The notes beneath the pieces were generated by a model. It saw only the letters and a program-made list of their open reading frames with translations. It was not told where the DNA came from and did no database searches. The position numbers were made by a program, and so were the translations under genes. Of a stretch of 64,000 nt of DNA, positions 21,744 through 33,472 are shown one piece after another. The DNA lies in NCBI RefSeq assembly GCF_020360975.1, contig NW_025408695.1, positions 1 through 64,000 of the forward strand, written 5' to 3'. The stretch's first letter is position 1, and every line of letters begins with the position of its first letter. The stretch comes from Hirsutella rhossiliensis (taxonomy: Eukaryota; Ascomycota; Sordariomycetes; Hypocreales; Ophiocordycipitaceae).

Positions 21744-22686
21744 TCCTGCTAACGTTGTGGCCCTGGTCGGTAGGTCTCCTTTTCTGTTGGTTGCCGCATA
21801 CCACGAGGCGGGCTTTGCACTTCTGAAGGAACCCGTGTTTGTCGGTCTTATAGATGAAGACCCACATGCAGCCTAGAACTTGCTTGCCGGCAGCCCTTTT
21901 CCAAGGAACCTCTAGAAAGGACCCCATCTCTTCGTGTGACTGTAAGTGGTCTTTCTGGGCTTTAATGAATCCCTCCTTGAAGGGGTGCCGATGTAGCTGC
22001 TTTTGGGTCTCTGGAGGGTCGGGAAGGTCCTTCTTATGCGTCCTTTTTGTTGTCTTCGGCTTGAATAGCCTGCCTGCTGTAAAGGCTCCGTGAATACCGT
22101 TTTTTATAGGCGTTGAGTGAAAGTCGTGAAATCGATCCGGAAATCGGTCTTCCTGGCTTATCCCTGTGACATATAAAGACTCCTTGGTTAGAGGCATCAG
22201 ATCGGGCTGTTCTAGTGTTAGATTAGGTAAAATGAGGGGCGTTGAATCGTTAGGTCGTGAAATCGTGAAATCGTCGTTGGGTAGAATAAAGGAAACCCTC
22301 TTTTTTGATGGCCTCAAGGGGTCTCTTTTCTTCCACACCCCCTCAGGGTTAGAGACAGGAAGCAAGACTGAAAAAATAGAGTCTAGCTCGTCGTCTGTTG
22401 CCGGTGGGGTCATGAGGGAAGCTTCTTCTTGTTGTAGCTTCTCGGCCTCTTCGTCGTCGTTTTCCGTTTCCTCTTCCTCTTCTTCAAAATCGTCAAATTC
22501 CTCCTCTTCACTTTCTTCATCAAGGATTTCCTGATTGGCTCTCTGATCCTCGGGGATTTCCACCCTCTGAACCAGCTCGTTGATGCTAGCTAGCAGCGTG
22601 GGTTGCTCGAACTTGCCGTCGAAATATGTTAACTCGTCGAAAATTACGTCTCGTGTTGAAATGACCTTCTTAAGGTGGGAATCCAA
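21661..22686 (-). pseudogene. copia 1 integrase tail, acidic linker and RT start
   Basis: Begins with the integrase-end motif HLKKVISTRDVIFDE, followed by a very acidic Glu/Asp-rich linker. FKPKTTKRTHKKDLPDPP leads to the RT entry (HEEMGSFLEVPWKRAAGKQVLGCMWVFIYKTD...KARLVVCGNQQ). The frame shifts after KARLVVCGNQQ (near 21,780) into the RT palm frame. Confidence 0.85.
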
Positions 22687-22786
22687 ATCCGGAAGATATT
22701 CGTCGAATTATAGCCAACAAGGTAGCCGATATAAGCCCTTGGATCAAGCTTCTGCAACCGCTTCCTTTTCAGCTGTGCGTTAGAAG

Positions 22787-24313
22787 TCATTGCATAAGCT
22801 CTGCAGCCGTAAGCTTTAAGTTGGTCGTGTTGATGCGGTTGATCCTTTTTCGTAAAGAGCTCGAGAGGGGTTTTCCAGGGTCCGTTGAATTCGCTGTTGT
22901 CCTAGGTGCCCTCGGGGACCGGTTTCTCACATAGCAAGCAGCTTCCACTGTTTCTTTCCAAAGGTCGTGGGAAGCCGTGCTGCAATCCTCATCTTGCGGG
23001 CCCCCCCGTTTTGGGCTTGGGTATTTGAGGCCGATCTTTCTGCTGAAATACCCCTTTTTCGTAGCCATTTTCGAATCTTGTTAGTAAATAACTCCGCGTC
23101 AGACCGTATTACCTTAACGTTATACTCAAAACGAAGCTTCATCCAGTCGATAAAATCTCGTAGCGCTGCCCAGTTGTGCTTCTCTCGATAGGTCCGCATA
23201 AAATATGGAAATACCATGCCGGAATAGGCGTCAGTAATAAACATAACTCGCACGTAGCCTTCAAAATCAGGGGTTAAGTCGGTCCAGTCGATCCAGATCT
23301 CGGAGCAGGGCGTATCTCTTTCCCGGAAAGGGGGTCTTCGCGAGACCTGTCTGTAGGCCCTTCCTTGAGCACAATGCTCGCATTCGGCTGTTTTCGGACC
23401 TCTAATGTGAACTCCTTTGCGTTGCCCTAACTTCTGAAGAGACTGTGGTCCCGGGTGGCCTAGTCGAGCGTGCCAAAGGTCTGCAGAAGCCGTTGCAGTC
23501 GGCCTAGGGTCTCGAGACCCTCTTCTTCGAGGTTTAGAGGCTTGAAAGGCGGCTTCCTCTATGTCGTTATTAGTAACGGGCTGAAATTCAAGTAGAAATT
23601 GACGGTATTTTCGTAATAGAATGCAAATCGGGGTCTTATCGCGGTAGACCAGCCGGGTAGGTGTCGTAAAGGTATCCCAGAAAATTCCGTCGTCTAGGAG
23701 AGCCTGGAAAGAAATAAGGCTTGCTGAAAATCGAGGACAATAGGCTACACTCTTCAACCGTAGCCGCTTTTTCGATCCGTCGGGTGCCGTGATTTTAACG
23801 TGAACCGTTCCGTAGCCCTCGATGCGGACTTCTGAGTCCCCTGTGACTAGATAATCGTTCCGGGCTTTCCTAAAGGACCTGAATCGACTAAGATTATTAC
23901 AGACGCTTAGGGGAAGCTCCTGAGTCAAGGAGAGTCGAGTTGCGAAGAGGGTAGTCCGTATTAGCCGATGAAGGTGATGGCTTTGAGCCTGCTGGGTAGA
24001 CAAAGGCGGGATTAGCTGTTCCAACGATTTTTCCAATAAGCCGGTTTTGTGACGGTTGAAGCTGCTGTAATTGCTATGCCTGTTCTTTGCGAATCTTATC
24101 GACCCTTTGTTGCAATTTGGGGTCGTCTCGTAACGCTCTTTTTGCCCTCTCGCAAAGTCGGTCGTTCCTTTCGAATCGAGAAGGTCGTAATTCATCAAAT
24201 ACCTGCCAACAGCCTGACAGTGAGTGTGTAGAAAGGTCGCACGCTGGGCAACGGTCTCTTTGTCGATAAGCTGGTAAGGGTTCTCTTCGGTGCGCTGGTG
24301 AGGGCGTTCTTCT
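22787..24313 (-). pseudogene. copia 1 gag zinc finger, protease and integrase core
   Basis: The zinc finger CPACDLSTHSLSGCW, with VFDELRPSRFERN, is at about 24,240-24,130. Protease-like and linker sequence follows (VRIEGYGTVHVKIT, LKSVAYCPRFSASLISF). The gag-pre-integrase block ADLWHARLGHPGPQSLQKLG and CEHCAQGRAYRQVSRR lies at 23,500-23,340. The integrase core has IWIDWTDL, FITDAYSGMVFPYFM, VIRSDAELF and NTQAQNGGA (23,310-22,990). A run of seven C at 22,999-23,005 marks a frame break exactly before the catalytic Glu region. The downstream integrase part (DLWKETVEAACYVRNRSP) is in another frame. Confidence 0.85.
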
Positions 24314-24321
24314 TCCTCGAG

Positions 24322-25798
24322 CAGGGTGGTTTTCCATACATGGAAAGGCCTGCAATCGATAATCGGTATCGGCCCCACATTTATTGCAAGTATTGCAATA
24401 CACCTTTCCATACTTGGTCCGTGCACGACGACAAAATGTCACTGAAGACACCTTCGACAAGATGGACAAATTCACACCATATGGTGAATTAAAAATACGA
24501 AGTAATTGATTGAGCTCAATGATAATGTCCAAAAGAGAGGGTAGGCAAATCTTACGTGTTTTGTTCCAAGACGAGGAGGAAATCAGACGGGAATTTGCAC
24601 GAATTCTCACGCCACGGTCACGCCACCGCCCCTTCCCTCTTCAAGACATTGTTCTTCACCCAATGCTTCAACCAATTCTCCTTTTCAATTTGGTCCGCAT
24701 CCAATTGTGCCCTTTCCCAGGAGATCGTACGACGAGCCTGAAAACACCTGTTCCGGCTCGTCGCTCATCGCTGGCATTGATAGGATGTCTATTGCCATTC
24801 GTGATAACTTCGGCCGTCGGTTCCTATGTCGCTCTTGAAGCCACCATGATAAAGCAGTTGTTGGCGCAATCTCATATGGATCACCTGAGATGTAATCTTC
24901 ATACTCGTCTTGACTTGTAGGTCGAGCACAATTCTGCAGATTTCTTGAAATACGATCAAATGCATCAAGGCCATTGTCTTCTTCTTCGTCCAGTACATGA
25001 TACGAAATTGTACCGTCGTTTGTATTTCGGTAAGAGTAGCAAAGGTCTTTGACCCGTTTGAAAGCAGTTTTATGCCACTTCTTCTAATTTGAGTGGATGT
25101 ACGTCGTGCGATAGCTTGGATGAAGGACCAAAGAAGCGGCGTAATAGGGCGAATTCTCTTTATTGATAATTTCTTGGTCAAGGTAGCCTTTGAAGACACG
25201 GCCCAGATCCCACGCTTGCCCGTAGAGTTGATCAAATCCTTCGATGATGGACGGTTGAAGAAGAGATAAATTCTCTGCGACGTTGATGACATACTTTCTT
25301 GCCCTCAGGGTGTTTTCGAAAGCTGGCGGTGACAGAAGTACTGTAGGGATCATTCTGGGGACAATAAAGATAATATATGAGGCGGTTCCTGCCTTTGAAC
25401 TCCGCTTCCCCTAACCCTTTTACTACCGGTACATTACTGCCAGATGAGCATGTTTTCATGATCCAAAAGCAGGTTTTCTCTTGTCTTGGGAGATATAGAC
25501 GCGAATGAATCCGAAGCAATGGATTCAGAATCGAAGAAACATAACTAACACAGGCTCAGAATCCATTGTCGCCAGGTGATAATGGTATGCTGTGGGTTGG
25601 TGGTGAGGCTGATTTTGTGGATGTGCGGATTTGTAGCGGGGTTCCAGGCCCACAGCCCTGTAGGTAGCCCCCTGTAGGAACCCTTGTTAGTGGCGTGGTT
25701 CAGCCAATAGTATGGAAATACATGGATCCATATCCATACCTATTCCATGCCATTCATGGAAAGGGTATTTCCATATTTAGATATGGAAAACCACCCTG
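24322..25798 (-). mobile_element. hAT transposon 3, nested in copia 1 gag
   Basis: Inverted ends CAGGGTGGTTTTCCATA (17 bp) at 24,322 and, reversed, at 25,798. Flanked on both sides by TCCTCGAG (24,314-24,321 and 25,799-25,806), a perfect 8-bp duplication. The 1477-bp length and a transposase lacking its N-terminal half show an internally deleted copy. Subterminal ATGGAAA/TTTCCAT motifs are frequent at both ends. Confidence 0.95.
24600..25519 (-). pseudogene. hAT 3 transposase, C-terminal half
   Basis: On the minus strand: FENTLRARKYVINVAENLSLLQ, FDQLYGQAWDLGRVFKGYLDQE and SPYYAASLVLHPSYRTTYIHSNW (25,353-25,084), typical of the late RNase H-like fold. After frame changes comes the hATC dimerisation region (ALSWWLQERHRNR, MAIDILSMPAMSDEPERVFS) at about 24,850-24,740, ending near 24,600. 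The BED finger and first catalytic Asp are missing. Confidence 0.85.
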
Positions 25799-25806
25799 TC
25801 CTCGAG

Positions 25807-26050
25807 GGGTGGCCGGGGATGCGTCTCTTTTGGCTCGTTTTTCCTTAGGTGCCTCGTTGGAAGAAGAATCGTCGTCTATATCGTTAGTAAGAAAACCACT
25901 ACCTCTTTTAATCCCTCCGTACGACCGTTTGGGCTGTTGCTCCGCAATTTCCCGGACTTTCCTAGCTGCAAGTTGGTAGGTCCACTGTGTTGAAGAAGCC
26001 GCTGCTAGGGATGATACTACTCCAAACCTCTTGTACCTGAGATTTCTCAC
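25807..26050 (-). pseudogene. gag: copia 1 gag fragment upstream of hAT 3
   Basis: Minus-strand frame with STQWTYQLAARKVREIAEQ and KRGSGFLTNDIDDDSSSNEAP. It continues across the hAT site into the copia zinc-finger region. The N-terminal part of gag is absent, so the truncation point lies near 26,050. Confidence 0.6.
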
Positions 26051-27829
26051 TACAGGCGAGGTTAGACGGCTGTGTCAAGTGAGCGCGAGAGGGCGCTTAC
26101 TCCTCCTTGCTCTGCAAAAGCTCATTGACTCTGTTTGCGTGTTGTTAGGTGCCGTAGTCTTGACCACAGTGGTTAACATACATCCGCTGGGTTTCCTTTA
26201 TTCTAGTGCTATTCAGACTCTCCGTTTCGCTCTGTTTCCTGTGATTGGGTCATGACTTACTGAGAGTCCTGGAGCATCACCAGGTCTTCCAAACTATGAG
26301 ACAAGTTAGCAGGCATTAAGGCTCACCATTTCAACCTGGACGATTACCTAGATAGCCTCGTTTATAGAGAACCAGACTCGCCATTATCTGGCACCACTGG
26401 GTCGCGTCAGTAAATGCCCCCAGGCACAGGGGTGTTTCAATACCACATGTCGCCCGTAACATGACCATTCCCGTAGGGGAAAGGAGCCTGGCAGGTCATT
26501 GGCTGCGACGCACAGTCCTTGGGCCCGTTTGAGGACCCAGTATCCGCTGGTCGCGACATCATACCGCTTCCCGAGACCTTCCTGATACCGGTTTGCGACA
26601 ACCTGGCGGGTGCATTTTGCCCTCGATGTTTCCATTGCGGTGCGATCCTCCTAGCCAGAATGGCCTGAATGATCTCAGACTGCGACATGATTGAGCGGCG
26701 GAATCTGGGTGGTGTTTCTATTGTTGCGAGGCGAGCACGGCGATACATAAGGCAGGAACGCACAATTTTGTAGCTCGATCGTCTCGGTGAGTAACAGCCG
26801 CACGGTGCTGGGGTGAAAGGAACCGGCTTCGACACAAATTAGCTGTGACGATGAACGGCCAATTAAAGGAAGCCATGCGCCGCAAGTGATCCGATAGCGT
26901 CCGAGGTTGCAATGCCTGGAAGCTGTTTCATGGACTGTTTGTCCGCTCGTTTCTGGACAAAATGAGTTGACGCTATCCCCTCGAACTGCTACAGTACCTG
27001 GAGAGGGTTTGATCACCATTCGGAACGCGTAATGCTGTCCGGTGTCGAGATGCCGCCCAGGAGTCATGTAGTACTTAACTGGATGTCTTCAATTGAGATG
27101 TATACGCTGAACCATGCAGAAAAGCGCGACCGTCCGAATTCAGCTAAACACCTTTCCGCCAAGCGATTCAGGTGAGAACTCGGAGAGAGGCGGGAAGGCG
27201 CCGCGCGACGCCATTGGCTTACCTTACAACGATGAAACTCGTTATGACGAAGGTCCAATTGTTGCCTTTGTTCCAATTCCTATGCTATGGAAGCCATTTC
27301 CTGCCGAAGGTCGGTGACTTCTGCCGCAGTACGGCTACATCTTGCAAGCCGAAGTCATCTCGTAGCCGGGAAGTGCAATGACGACCGCAGACGGCCGCAA
27401 ATAGACGCTCATCACATGGCATGGGCTGACACAGGACGCCGACAGCAAAAAGCGTGGGTCGATGTGTTCACTAAGCTGTGCTCTCAACCGCACTGGCCAT
27501 AAACGTACTTTTGCTCTGTGCCCGTTGCTCTCGGAAATTAAAAAGAGTGTCAGACAGTTACGGCCCACACCTGGCACGACAGCGGCTGTGCAAAGCGACC
27601 TGAATGGCATCAGTCAATTGATGAGAATTATCTAAAGAACAAGAAGTGAGTGAACGAGCTGCAGGGAATTGTGCAGCTCTTTATACACAAATGAAAGACT
27701 TGTTGCCTGCGTTGCGTAGTAATACCGCCACTTCATGAGTAATCATCCTAGGCAGGCTTGATAACTTATGCGACAAAGAGCCGCCCATCCACTACTTTTG
27801 GACTAAGGCTCAGCGAGGTGGGAATACGT
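26051..27829. other. no recognised gene or repeat
   Basis: Short overlapping open frames exist on both strands (for example minus 27,067-26,675 and 26,835-26,437), but none shows a family motif, and they overlap each other in different frames. Composition is less skewed than in Helitron 1. It could be host intergenic DNA, the lost downstream part of the truncated genes, or an old element. Confidence 0.4.
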
Positions 27830-28650
27830 AATAAATAGTAGCGAATAACGTAACAAGAAAGTGGCTATGAGCCTGAATTGACCCATATTGGTAACGAGGT
27901 AAGGCAACCCCCTGGGTTGCGCACAAAAGCCTTGAGGAACGAAGACACGGTCGACTACCCGGCCGGCAGCGGAGACGGACGGCGTCGAGACCGGGCTGGA
28001 GGTCCCGTCGCAAGAGGGAGAGGCCGGCGCCGGCGACGACGCCGTGGAAGGAGACGACGGAGGGCCGAGGGAAGTGGCCGTCGGGAGGCCAAGGAGCGCG
28101 GGAGGACGCCAGAAGGAGAAGTCAGCGACGCGGCAGGGGAGGAGACGCATACAGGGCGGGGGGCATGGATGGTAGCCGTGGTCGCGGACGACGAGCGTGG
28201 GAATTGTAGACGACGGTATCGCCCGGGCCGGCGTGGAGACCGTCGCGGCACTCGAACCCCCCAGGGGAGGGCATGGGAGTGGACGTGGCTGTTAACGAAG
28301 AACCGATGCTCGGACCGGTCGGGGTCGACGACCGGCTGGCCGTAAATCGAGAGGTTTACCTAGGCTAAAGAAGAGAGAGACAGCCGGGTCGGCGGCATCC
28401 GGCTCCGCGCGGAGGGGCGCGTACTCGGCCGGGAGCAGCTACGAGGGGACGGGCAGGAAGACACGGGCGATAGCCTTCGGCGTTAAGGTTCTTGATGCGG
28501 TGCTCGTCTTAGTGGGCGAACCTCGAGGGGCAGTCGGGCTGGGCGAAGAACATCATAGACATGTCACCGTCGACGCTCTTGCCAGTACTAAGGGCCTCTT
28601 CAGATGCGGCGGAGAGGCGGCCGAAGACGGGGACGAAGACATGGCGAGGT
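27830..28650 (-). pseudogene. divergent accessory gene of Helitron 1, shortened
   Basis: On the minus strand, MSMMFFAQPDCPSRFAH, then DEHRIKNLNAE (28,600-28,480), parallels MSMMAFVQPGCPARFAYQNEHRVKGLNAE in Helitron 2 (50,255-50,345). Further on, a block ending VVRDHGYHP (about 28,190) parallels VPALIVRDHSYQP of Helitron 2 (about 50,630). The C-terminal half present in Helitron 2 is missing, and the frame ends FVPQGFCAQ near 27,930. Function unknown. It is transcribed away from the helicase gene. Confidence 0.55.
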
Positions 28651-28689
28651 TGTATAGCGTAAGAGCGACGCTGCCGTTTTGAATCGTTT

Positions 28690-29440
28690 AAGCGGGGCAG
28701 AATAGGAGCAGGAACTCTTCCTATTTTTGTATCGTTGGAAGAAACCGGCGGGGAAGTGAAGGGCCAGGGGCCGCCTTACAGAACACGAGCATAGATATTA
28801 ACGGAAACACGGGAAAAATTTTAGCGGTTAGGAGAACATGGAAAGAGCGTTGTCTAGAGAATGCTATGAGAAGCGAGGGGAAAAGGGCAAAAAGGCGGTC
28901 TGCTTAGGGATAGAGGGGTTTTTTAAGACAACCGACATACGGGAAGCCATATTGTCACAGAATAGGGCAGCTTCATTGGCGACACGTTTAAGACATGGGG
29001 TTAAAAGCCAGTATGCAAGCATCTAACCTCGAACCAAGGCGCTTAGCGACATAGCTCCAGATAACAAGGAGAGCGTAGAATGTAAAGCACGAGTAAGAGG
29101 AAGGTGCCGTAGCGACTTACATGTAAAGACCGGCCTAGGCCGTTGCATGCGATAGCAGCAGGCAGTTCCCGGTAGGCTTAATGGAAAGTCGGCGCCGGTA
29201 TAATGTGAAGAGCAGCAGCATGCTTATAGACGTACTACGGAGCTCTATATAGTACATAGGTCATTGTAAATGTAAAGTGTCCGTTACGCATAAGCTGCAT
29301 GCCGAGTAGCAACATAAGCGCAAGACGAGCAGCCCAGGAAAGGACGTATACGTCGACGTCCGACTCACGAGGCTCCACGTCAGGGCATAGCAGCACGAGG
29401 TAGATGAGAGGTTTATAAAGGTAGTGGCAGCCAGTATCGC
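28690..29440. other. intergenic region of Helitron 1, no gene recognised
   Basis: This lies between the divergent accessory gene and the helicase gene, so it should hold both promoters. Composition turns less GC-rich here than in the genes. No motif can be assigned. Confidence 0.4.
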
Positions 29441-29449
29441 GATGGAGTC

Positions 29450-31670
29450 AGCTGCTGGAGGGGACCGCGCGGAGCAGGGGGCGCGAGCCCGGCGCAGGAA
29501 GCCCACGGACCGCGTGGCGCCTTGAGACGCCGGTCGAGGACGGTCCGGGCGGGGACGCTTGGAGACCGATAGGTGCGACTGCCAACGGCGGCGACATCGC
29601 CCAGCCTAGGCAGGGCGAAGCGGATATGGGAATAGGGTGGAACGGCCACACCACGCCGCAGCCGAGTGTCGACGAGGGCGCGAAGCGCAGGCGGGGAAGA
29701 CCACCGAGGCAGCAGAGACTCCAAGCCGACGCAAGGCAGCAGGCGTTGCGGCGTATCCAGCCCCGGCCGACACCGATCGCAGCCGGTCTCACACCGCCGC
29801 CGAGCGAGGGCGGCCCGCCTAGAGGCCAGCAGGCGCCGCGGCACATACGGGCTCGGCCGGTTCTGAGGCGGAGTCCACGCGGCGCCCCCACCGAGGCGGG
29901 ACCGAGCGTCGGAAGCACGGACAGCCAACAAGCCGGTACGGTCGCAGAGCGAGGCCAAGGCGCATGAAGACGGCTAACGGGGCGCAGGCAGGACAATGAA
30001 TCGGCAGCCCGGGGAGAGCGGAAGAGGAAGGCCGCACCCCGGCGGGCAGGCCTTAGGAAATGCTCCCGGGTCCGGGTGGGCCAGAAAACCCCAAGACGGA
30101 GGGCTGCAGGCCGAGGACCTAGCCAGCGTACTGCAGCACCTCGAGGAGGAGTTCGCGGCGGGCGAGAGGCTCGCAGACGAGCAGACGTGGTGCATGCCGG
30201 TGCCGCGCGCGAGGCAGGTGCGAACGGTGCAGAGGTTCTACCGGGCGTTCCACGACGCCGGCACGCTACCGGTCTTGACCTGCAAGGTATGTTACCGGAA
30301 GCGGTCAAGAGAGGAGCTAAGGAAATGGCGTGGGAGGTGGCCATGGCGGAGCCCCGTCACGGAGGGCGGCCGGTCTCTATTCGCGTGCCGAAGCTGCTTC
30401 CCCGAGGGCCGGGCGGTGCCGGTATGCGCAGAGTGCGCGCGGTGCCTCGGGCGTGAGAGGGCTTCGCCTGGCATGCACCTCCACGGCCGGCTCGGCTGCG
30501 AGCACGCGTACCCCGACGAGCTCAAGGGCCTCACGCCGGTCGAGGAGAAGCTGATCTCGCTCAACTCGTGCTACGGCTTCGTGACGAGGTATAGCATCCC
30601 CGGCGGGCAGAGGCAGAGCGTGAGGTATCCGAGGCACGTCAAGGGCCATATCACGGTATTCCCGAATGACGTGCAGGGCTGGTGACCAAGGTGCTCCCGC
30701 ACCCGCTAGTCCGGTTATGGACGAGATCCATGTCTCGTGGCAGGGGGCCGAGAAGCCGGGGCCACGCGACCTGTCGGGCCTCCTGTCGGTAAGGCGGCGG
30801 GCGGTCGAGAGGGCGCTCGTCTGGCTTAAGGAGAACAACCCGCTCTACGGCGAGGTCGAGATCGACGTGGCGGAGATGGAGAGCTGGGGGGCGCCGCCGC
30901 ACGGGGTGCCGTCGGTGGTATGCGAGCGCCTGGAGCGAAACGAGCCGTCAGCGCGGGAGAGGACGCGGACCGCGCAGGTGGTGCCGCCGACGGAGCGGGC
31001 CATGGACGACGAGGGCGCGGTCGAGATCGAGGAGATCCTCGTCATGTTAAGCCAGGGGCGGGATCCCGCGGAGAGGAGTCGCGACGTCAGGCCCACGTGC
31101 GACGACGAAGAGGACGGCGCTAGGCCCGAAGAGGGCGGGGAAGTAATCAACGAGGTGACGTCGTCCGGCATGTTCCCGCTCGACGGGCCGCCAGGGGTGG
31201 CGGACGCCGAGAAGATTCGCTTCGCCCGCGACGCCGTCGGGCCCGACGGAGCGCGCGCCCGCGCAGGCCCGAGGACGTGGGTGGGGACGGCGGCCGGAGG
31301 GGCGGCGCGCGGCGGCGATGGCGACAAGTACGAGCCCTATATCCAGGTACGGCGCGGCAACGAGTTCGCCGACTCGGCGGACGCCTCCTTCTTCGCCAAG
31401 ACCTTCCCGACGCTATTTCCCTTTGGCGTGGGGCCGAGGCTCGCCGACGAGGCCGCTACCCGTGGAAGCGAGACTACCGGGTGGCGGGGCCGGGCTGCCG
31501 AGGCGGAGCGGGTCGCGGAGGGCCTCACGTCGACCCGGAACATGAACCTCCAAGCATGGGCCGACGTCGTGCTACGGCGCCACGGCGGCCGGTTCGCGAC
31601 GCATCCCATCTTCGCCTTCCTAGTGTTTAATATGGGGTGCGGTCTAGGAACCGCCAGGCCAGTATGCTAG
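29450..31670 (+). pseudogene. Helitron 1 protein, N-terminal and DUF6570-like part
   Basis: A basic Arg/Pro-rich N-terminus (about 29,630-29,970) leads to LQAEDLASVLQHLEEEFA, zinc-like pairs (CKVCYRK, CRSCFPE, CAECARC) and the block DELKGLTPVEEKLISLNSCYGFVTRYSIPGGQRQSV (30,510-30,630). Then come HVKGHITVFPNDVQ, a one-frame shift near 30,680, DEIHVSWQGAEKPGP and VRRRAVERALVWLKENNPLY. It ends FFAKTFPTLFPFGVG and NLQAWADVVLRRHGGRFATHPIFAFLVFN at 31,640, just before the Rep core. The minus-strand 298-codon frame here is a GC-rich shadow. Confidence 0.85.
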
Positions 31671-31810
31671 GCGTAACGAGGAAGAACTTCGCAAAGGTCG
31701 AGGGTCTACTAAAGTCGTTAACGACGCAGAGGCTCGAGGCGGCGAGGTCGAGCTCGAGGCCACGGGCAAGACCGGCGACGACGGGGTAAAGGCTCCTCCG
31801 GTCCCTATCG

Positions 31811-32956
31811 GTGTTTGGCCACCGGCAGCCGATGTCGAGGGAGAGCCGCCTAAGTATGCGGAAGAAGATACTATCTCTCATCGTCAGATACGGGGTGCCG
31901 GCCATTTGGTTCACGCTAAACCCGAACGATATTACGAACCCGGTAAAGCTACGGCTGGCGGCGTACCGCGCCCGCGACCCCGAAGCGGCCGAGGCCTTCC
32001 TAAGAGAGCTAGGGACTGCGTATAAGCGGGTGCGGCTGGCGATAGCGGACCCGATGAGCGCGGCCGTCTTCTTTCACCGGGAGATAAAGCTCTTCTTCGA
32101 GCATTACGTCGACGTCGGGGACGAGTCGGTGTTCGGGCACGTCGGGGCGTACTACGGGGCGGTAGAGACGAACGAACGAGGTGCTCTCCACCTCCACGGG
32201 CTTCTCTGGCTAAAGGGCAATGCGCGCCTCGGCGAGGCGCTGGCCGGCGCCGGCGGCGAGGAGCAGGCAGCGTACCGGGAGCGAATAATCCGCTACGTAG
32301 ACAGCGTCTTCTCCGAGGTAAGGCGGACGACGTCTAGAGGCGTAGCCTCCCGGCTCCGTCGAACGCAGACTAAAGGGGCCGAAACTAACCCTAGGCCGTA
32401 GGAGCTAGACGCAGAAGGGCACCACGCTGTGCAGGCGGAGCGGTCGATCACGGCGCACATGTCGTCGTGGCTTGACGACGTCGAGCGCTTAACGGACGCG
32501 TTCGACGAGGAGGCCAACTTCTGCGCCGGCGCGACGCAGGTCCACACGCATAGCGCGACCTGCGTCAAGTACTCGCTCGCGGGGGCCGGTCGTAAGGGCG
32601 ACCTCTGCCGTTTTAAGGCGCCCTGGAGGCTAGTAGAGAGGACGGCGCTCACGGCGGACGGCGTGCTGGAGATCCGGCGGACACATAGCATGGTGAACCG
32701 GTGGAACAAGGCGATGGCGGTAGGGCTGCGGCACAACCACGACATCTCGTTCATCGCGACGCAGCGCAAGACCATGGCCCTGATCTACTACATCACCAAC
32801 TATGCGACTAAGGTAGAGGACCCTACGTGGAAGCGGGTGGCCGCCGCGGCCGAGTTACTCCCGACCTTAGAGCCGACAGCGAGAGCAGTATCCCCAGCGC
32901 CGACCGCAACGATAGCGGGAACGGAGCCGGAGAGGAGGCCGCGGCGGACCCTATAA
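31811..32956 (+). pseudogene. Helitron 1 Rep (HUH) domain
   Basis: FGHRQPMSRESRLSMRKKILSL is followed by VPAIWFTLNPNDITNPV (31,890-31,940) and the HUH motif ALHLHGLLWL (about 32,182-32,210). After a frame change near 32,400 come the CAGATQVHTHSATCVKYS and RKGDLCRFKAPW segments and the tyrosine-bearing helix LIYYITNYATKVEDPTWKRV near 32,780-32,835. Helitron Rep cleaves DNA with one or two tyrosines; the two Tyr of YYITNY are visible. Confidence 0.85.
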
Positions 32957-33470
32957 GGGGAACAAGACGAGGTGTTCCTACTAAAGGCGGCGAACCGAAT
33001 CTTCACGGAGCGCCCGCTATCCCAGGTCGAGGTGATCGCCGACCTCCTGGGGTATCCCGCGGAGTTTTGCAGCGGCGCGGCGTGGGCGTACGTGAACACG
33101 AACCAGCTCTACTGGGCCGTCTTCCGCCAGTGGCGGCACCTCCGACTGGCGAGCGGGGTAGAGGCGACGGCGAGCGACGCGCCGGACGAGACGGTCGTCG
33201 TCGAGGAGGCGGGGCCGAGGATCTCCTTCATCGAGGCCTACCGGCATAGAGGCGGGCTCCTAGGGCCTCTGTCTCTACGACTACGCGTCGCTCGTAAGGC
33301 TGAAACGGAATGGCGGAGGCGCCGAGGGCTGCGCGGCCTGGGGCGAGATACCCTTTAACGAGAGCTGGGCTCCGGGAAGGACTGGGCGCAAGTGCTCAGA
33401 CGGCCGGGTAAGGGGCGAGCGTACGCCTGACGGGTACCTCAGTAAGGAGTTCGGCGAGGAAGACGAGGAG
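32957..33470 (+). pseudogene. Helitron 1 Rep-helicase connector
   Basis: FLLKAANRIFTERPLSQVEVIADLLGYPAEFCSGAAWAYVNTNQLYWAVFRQWRHL continues the Rep module. It is matched in Helitron 2 at 45,171-44,938 (RVANRVFTERPLSQVEVVAHLLGYPAEF). A run in mixed frames follows, with DGYLSKEFGEEDEES just before 33,470. No separate function is assigned. Confidence 0.75.
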
Positions 33471-33472
33471 TC

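Larger units (their letters stand above)
19703..26050 (-). mobile_element. Ty1/copia element 1, minus strand, interrupted by hAT 3
   Basis: Reading right to left: a gag fragment, zinc finger, protease, integrase, reverse transcriptase and RNase H, the copia order. The left limit is placed at TGTAACGATG (19,703), where gypsy gag homology stops; this should be the end of the 3' LTR. No 5' LTR or gag start is found to the right of 26,050, so the element is 5' truncated. A hAT lies in gag at 24,322-25,798. Confidence 0.8.

Noticed and set aside
26437..27067. two overlapping minus-strand frames in the unassigned region
   Set aside because: No family motif, mutually out of frame, and no second copy to show conservation.
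29448..30344. 298-codon minus-strand open frame in Helitron 1
   Set aside because: It lies opposite the recognised DUF6570-like coding region. GC-rich third positions suppress stops on the other strand, and the product is low-complexity Arg/Ala/Pro without motifs.
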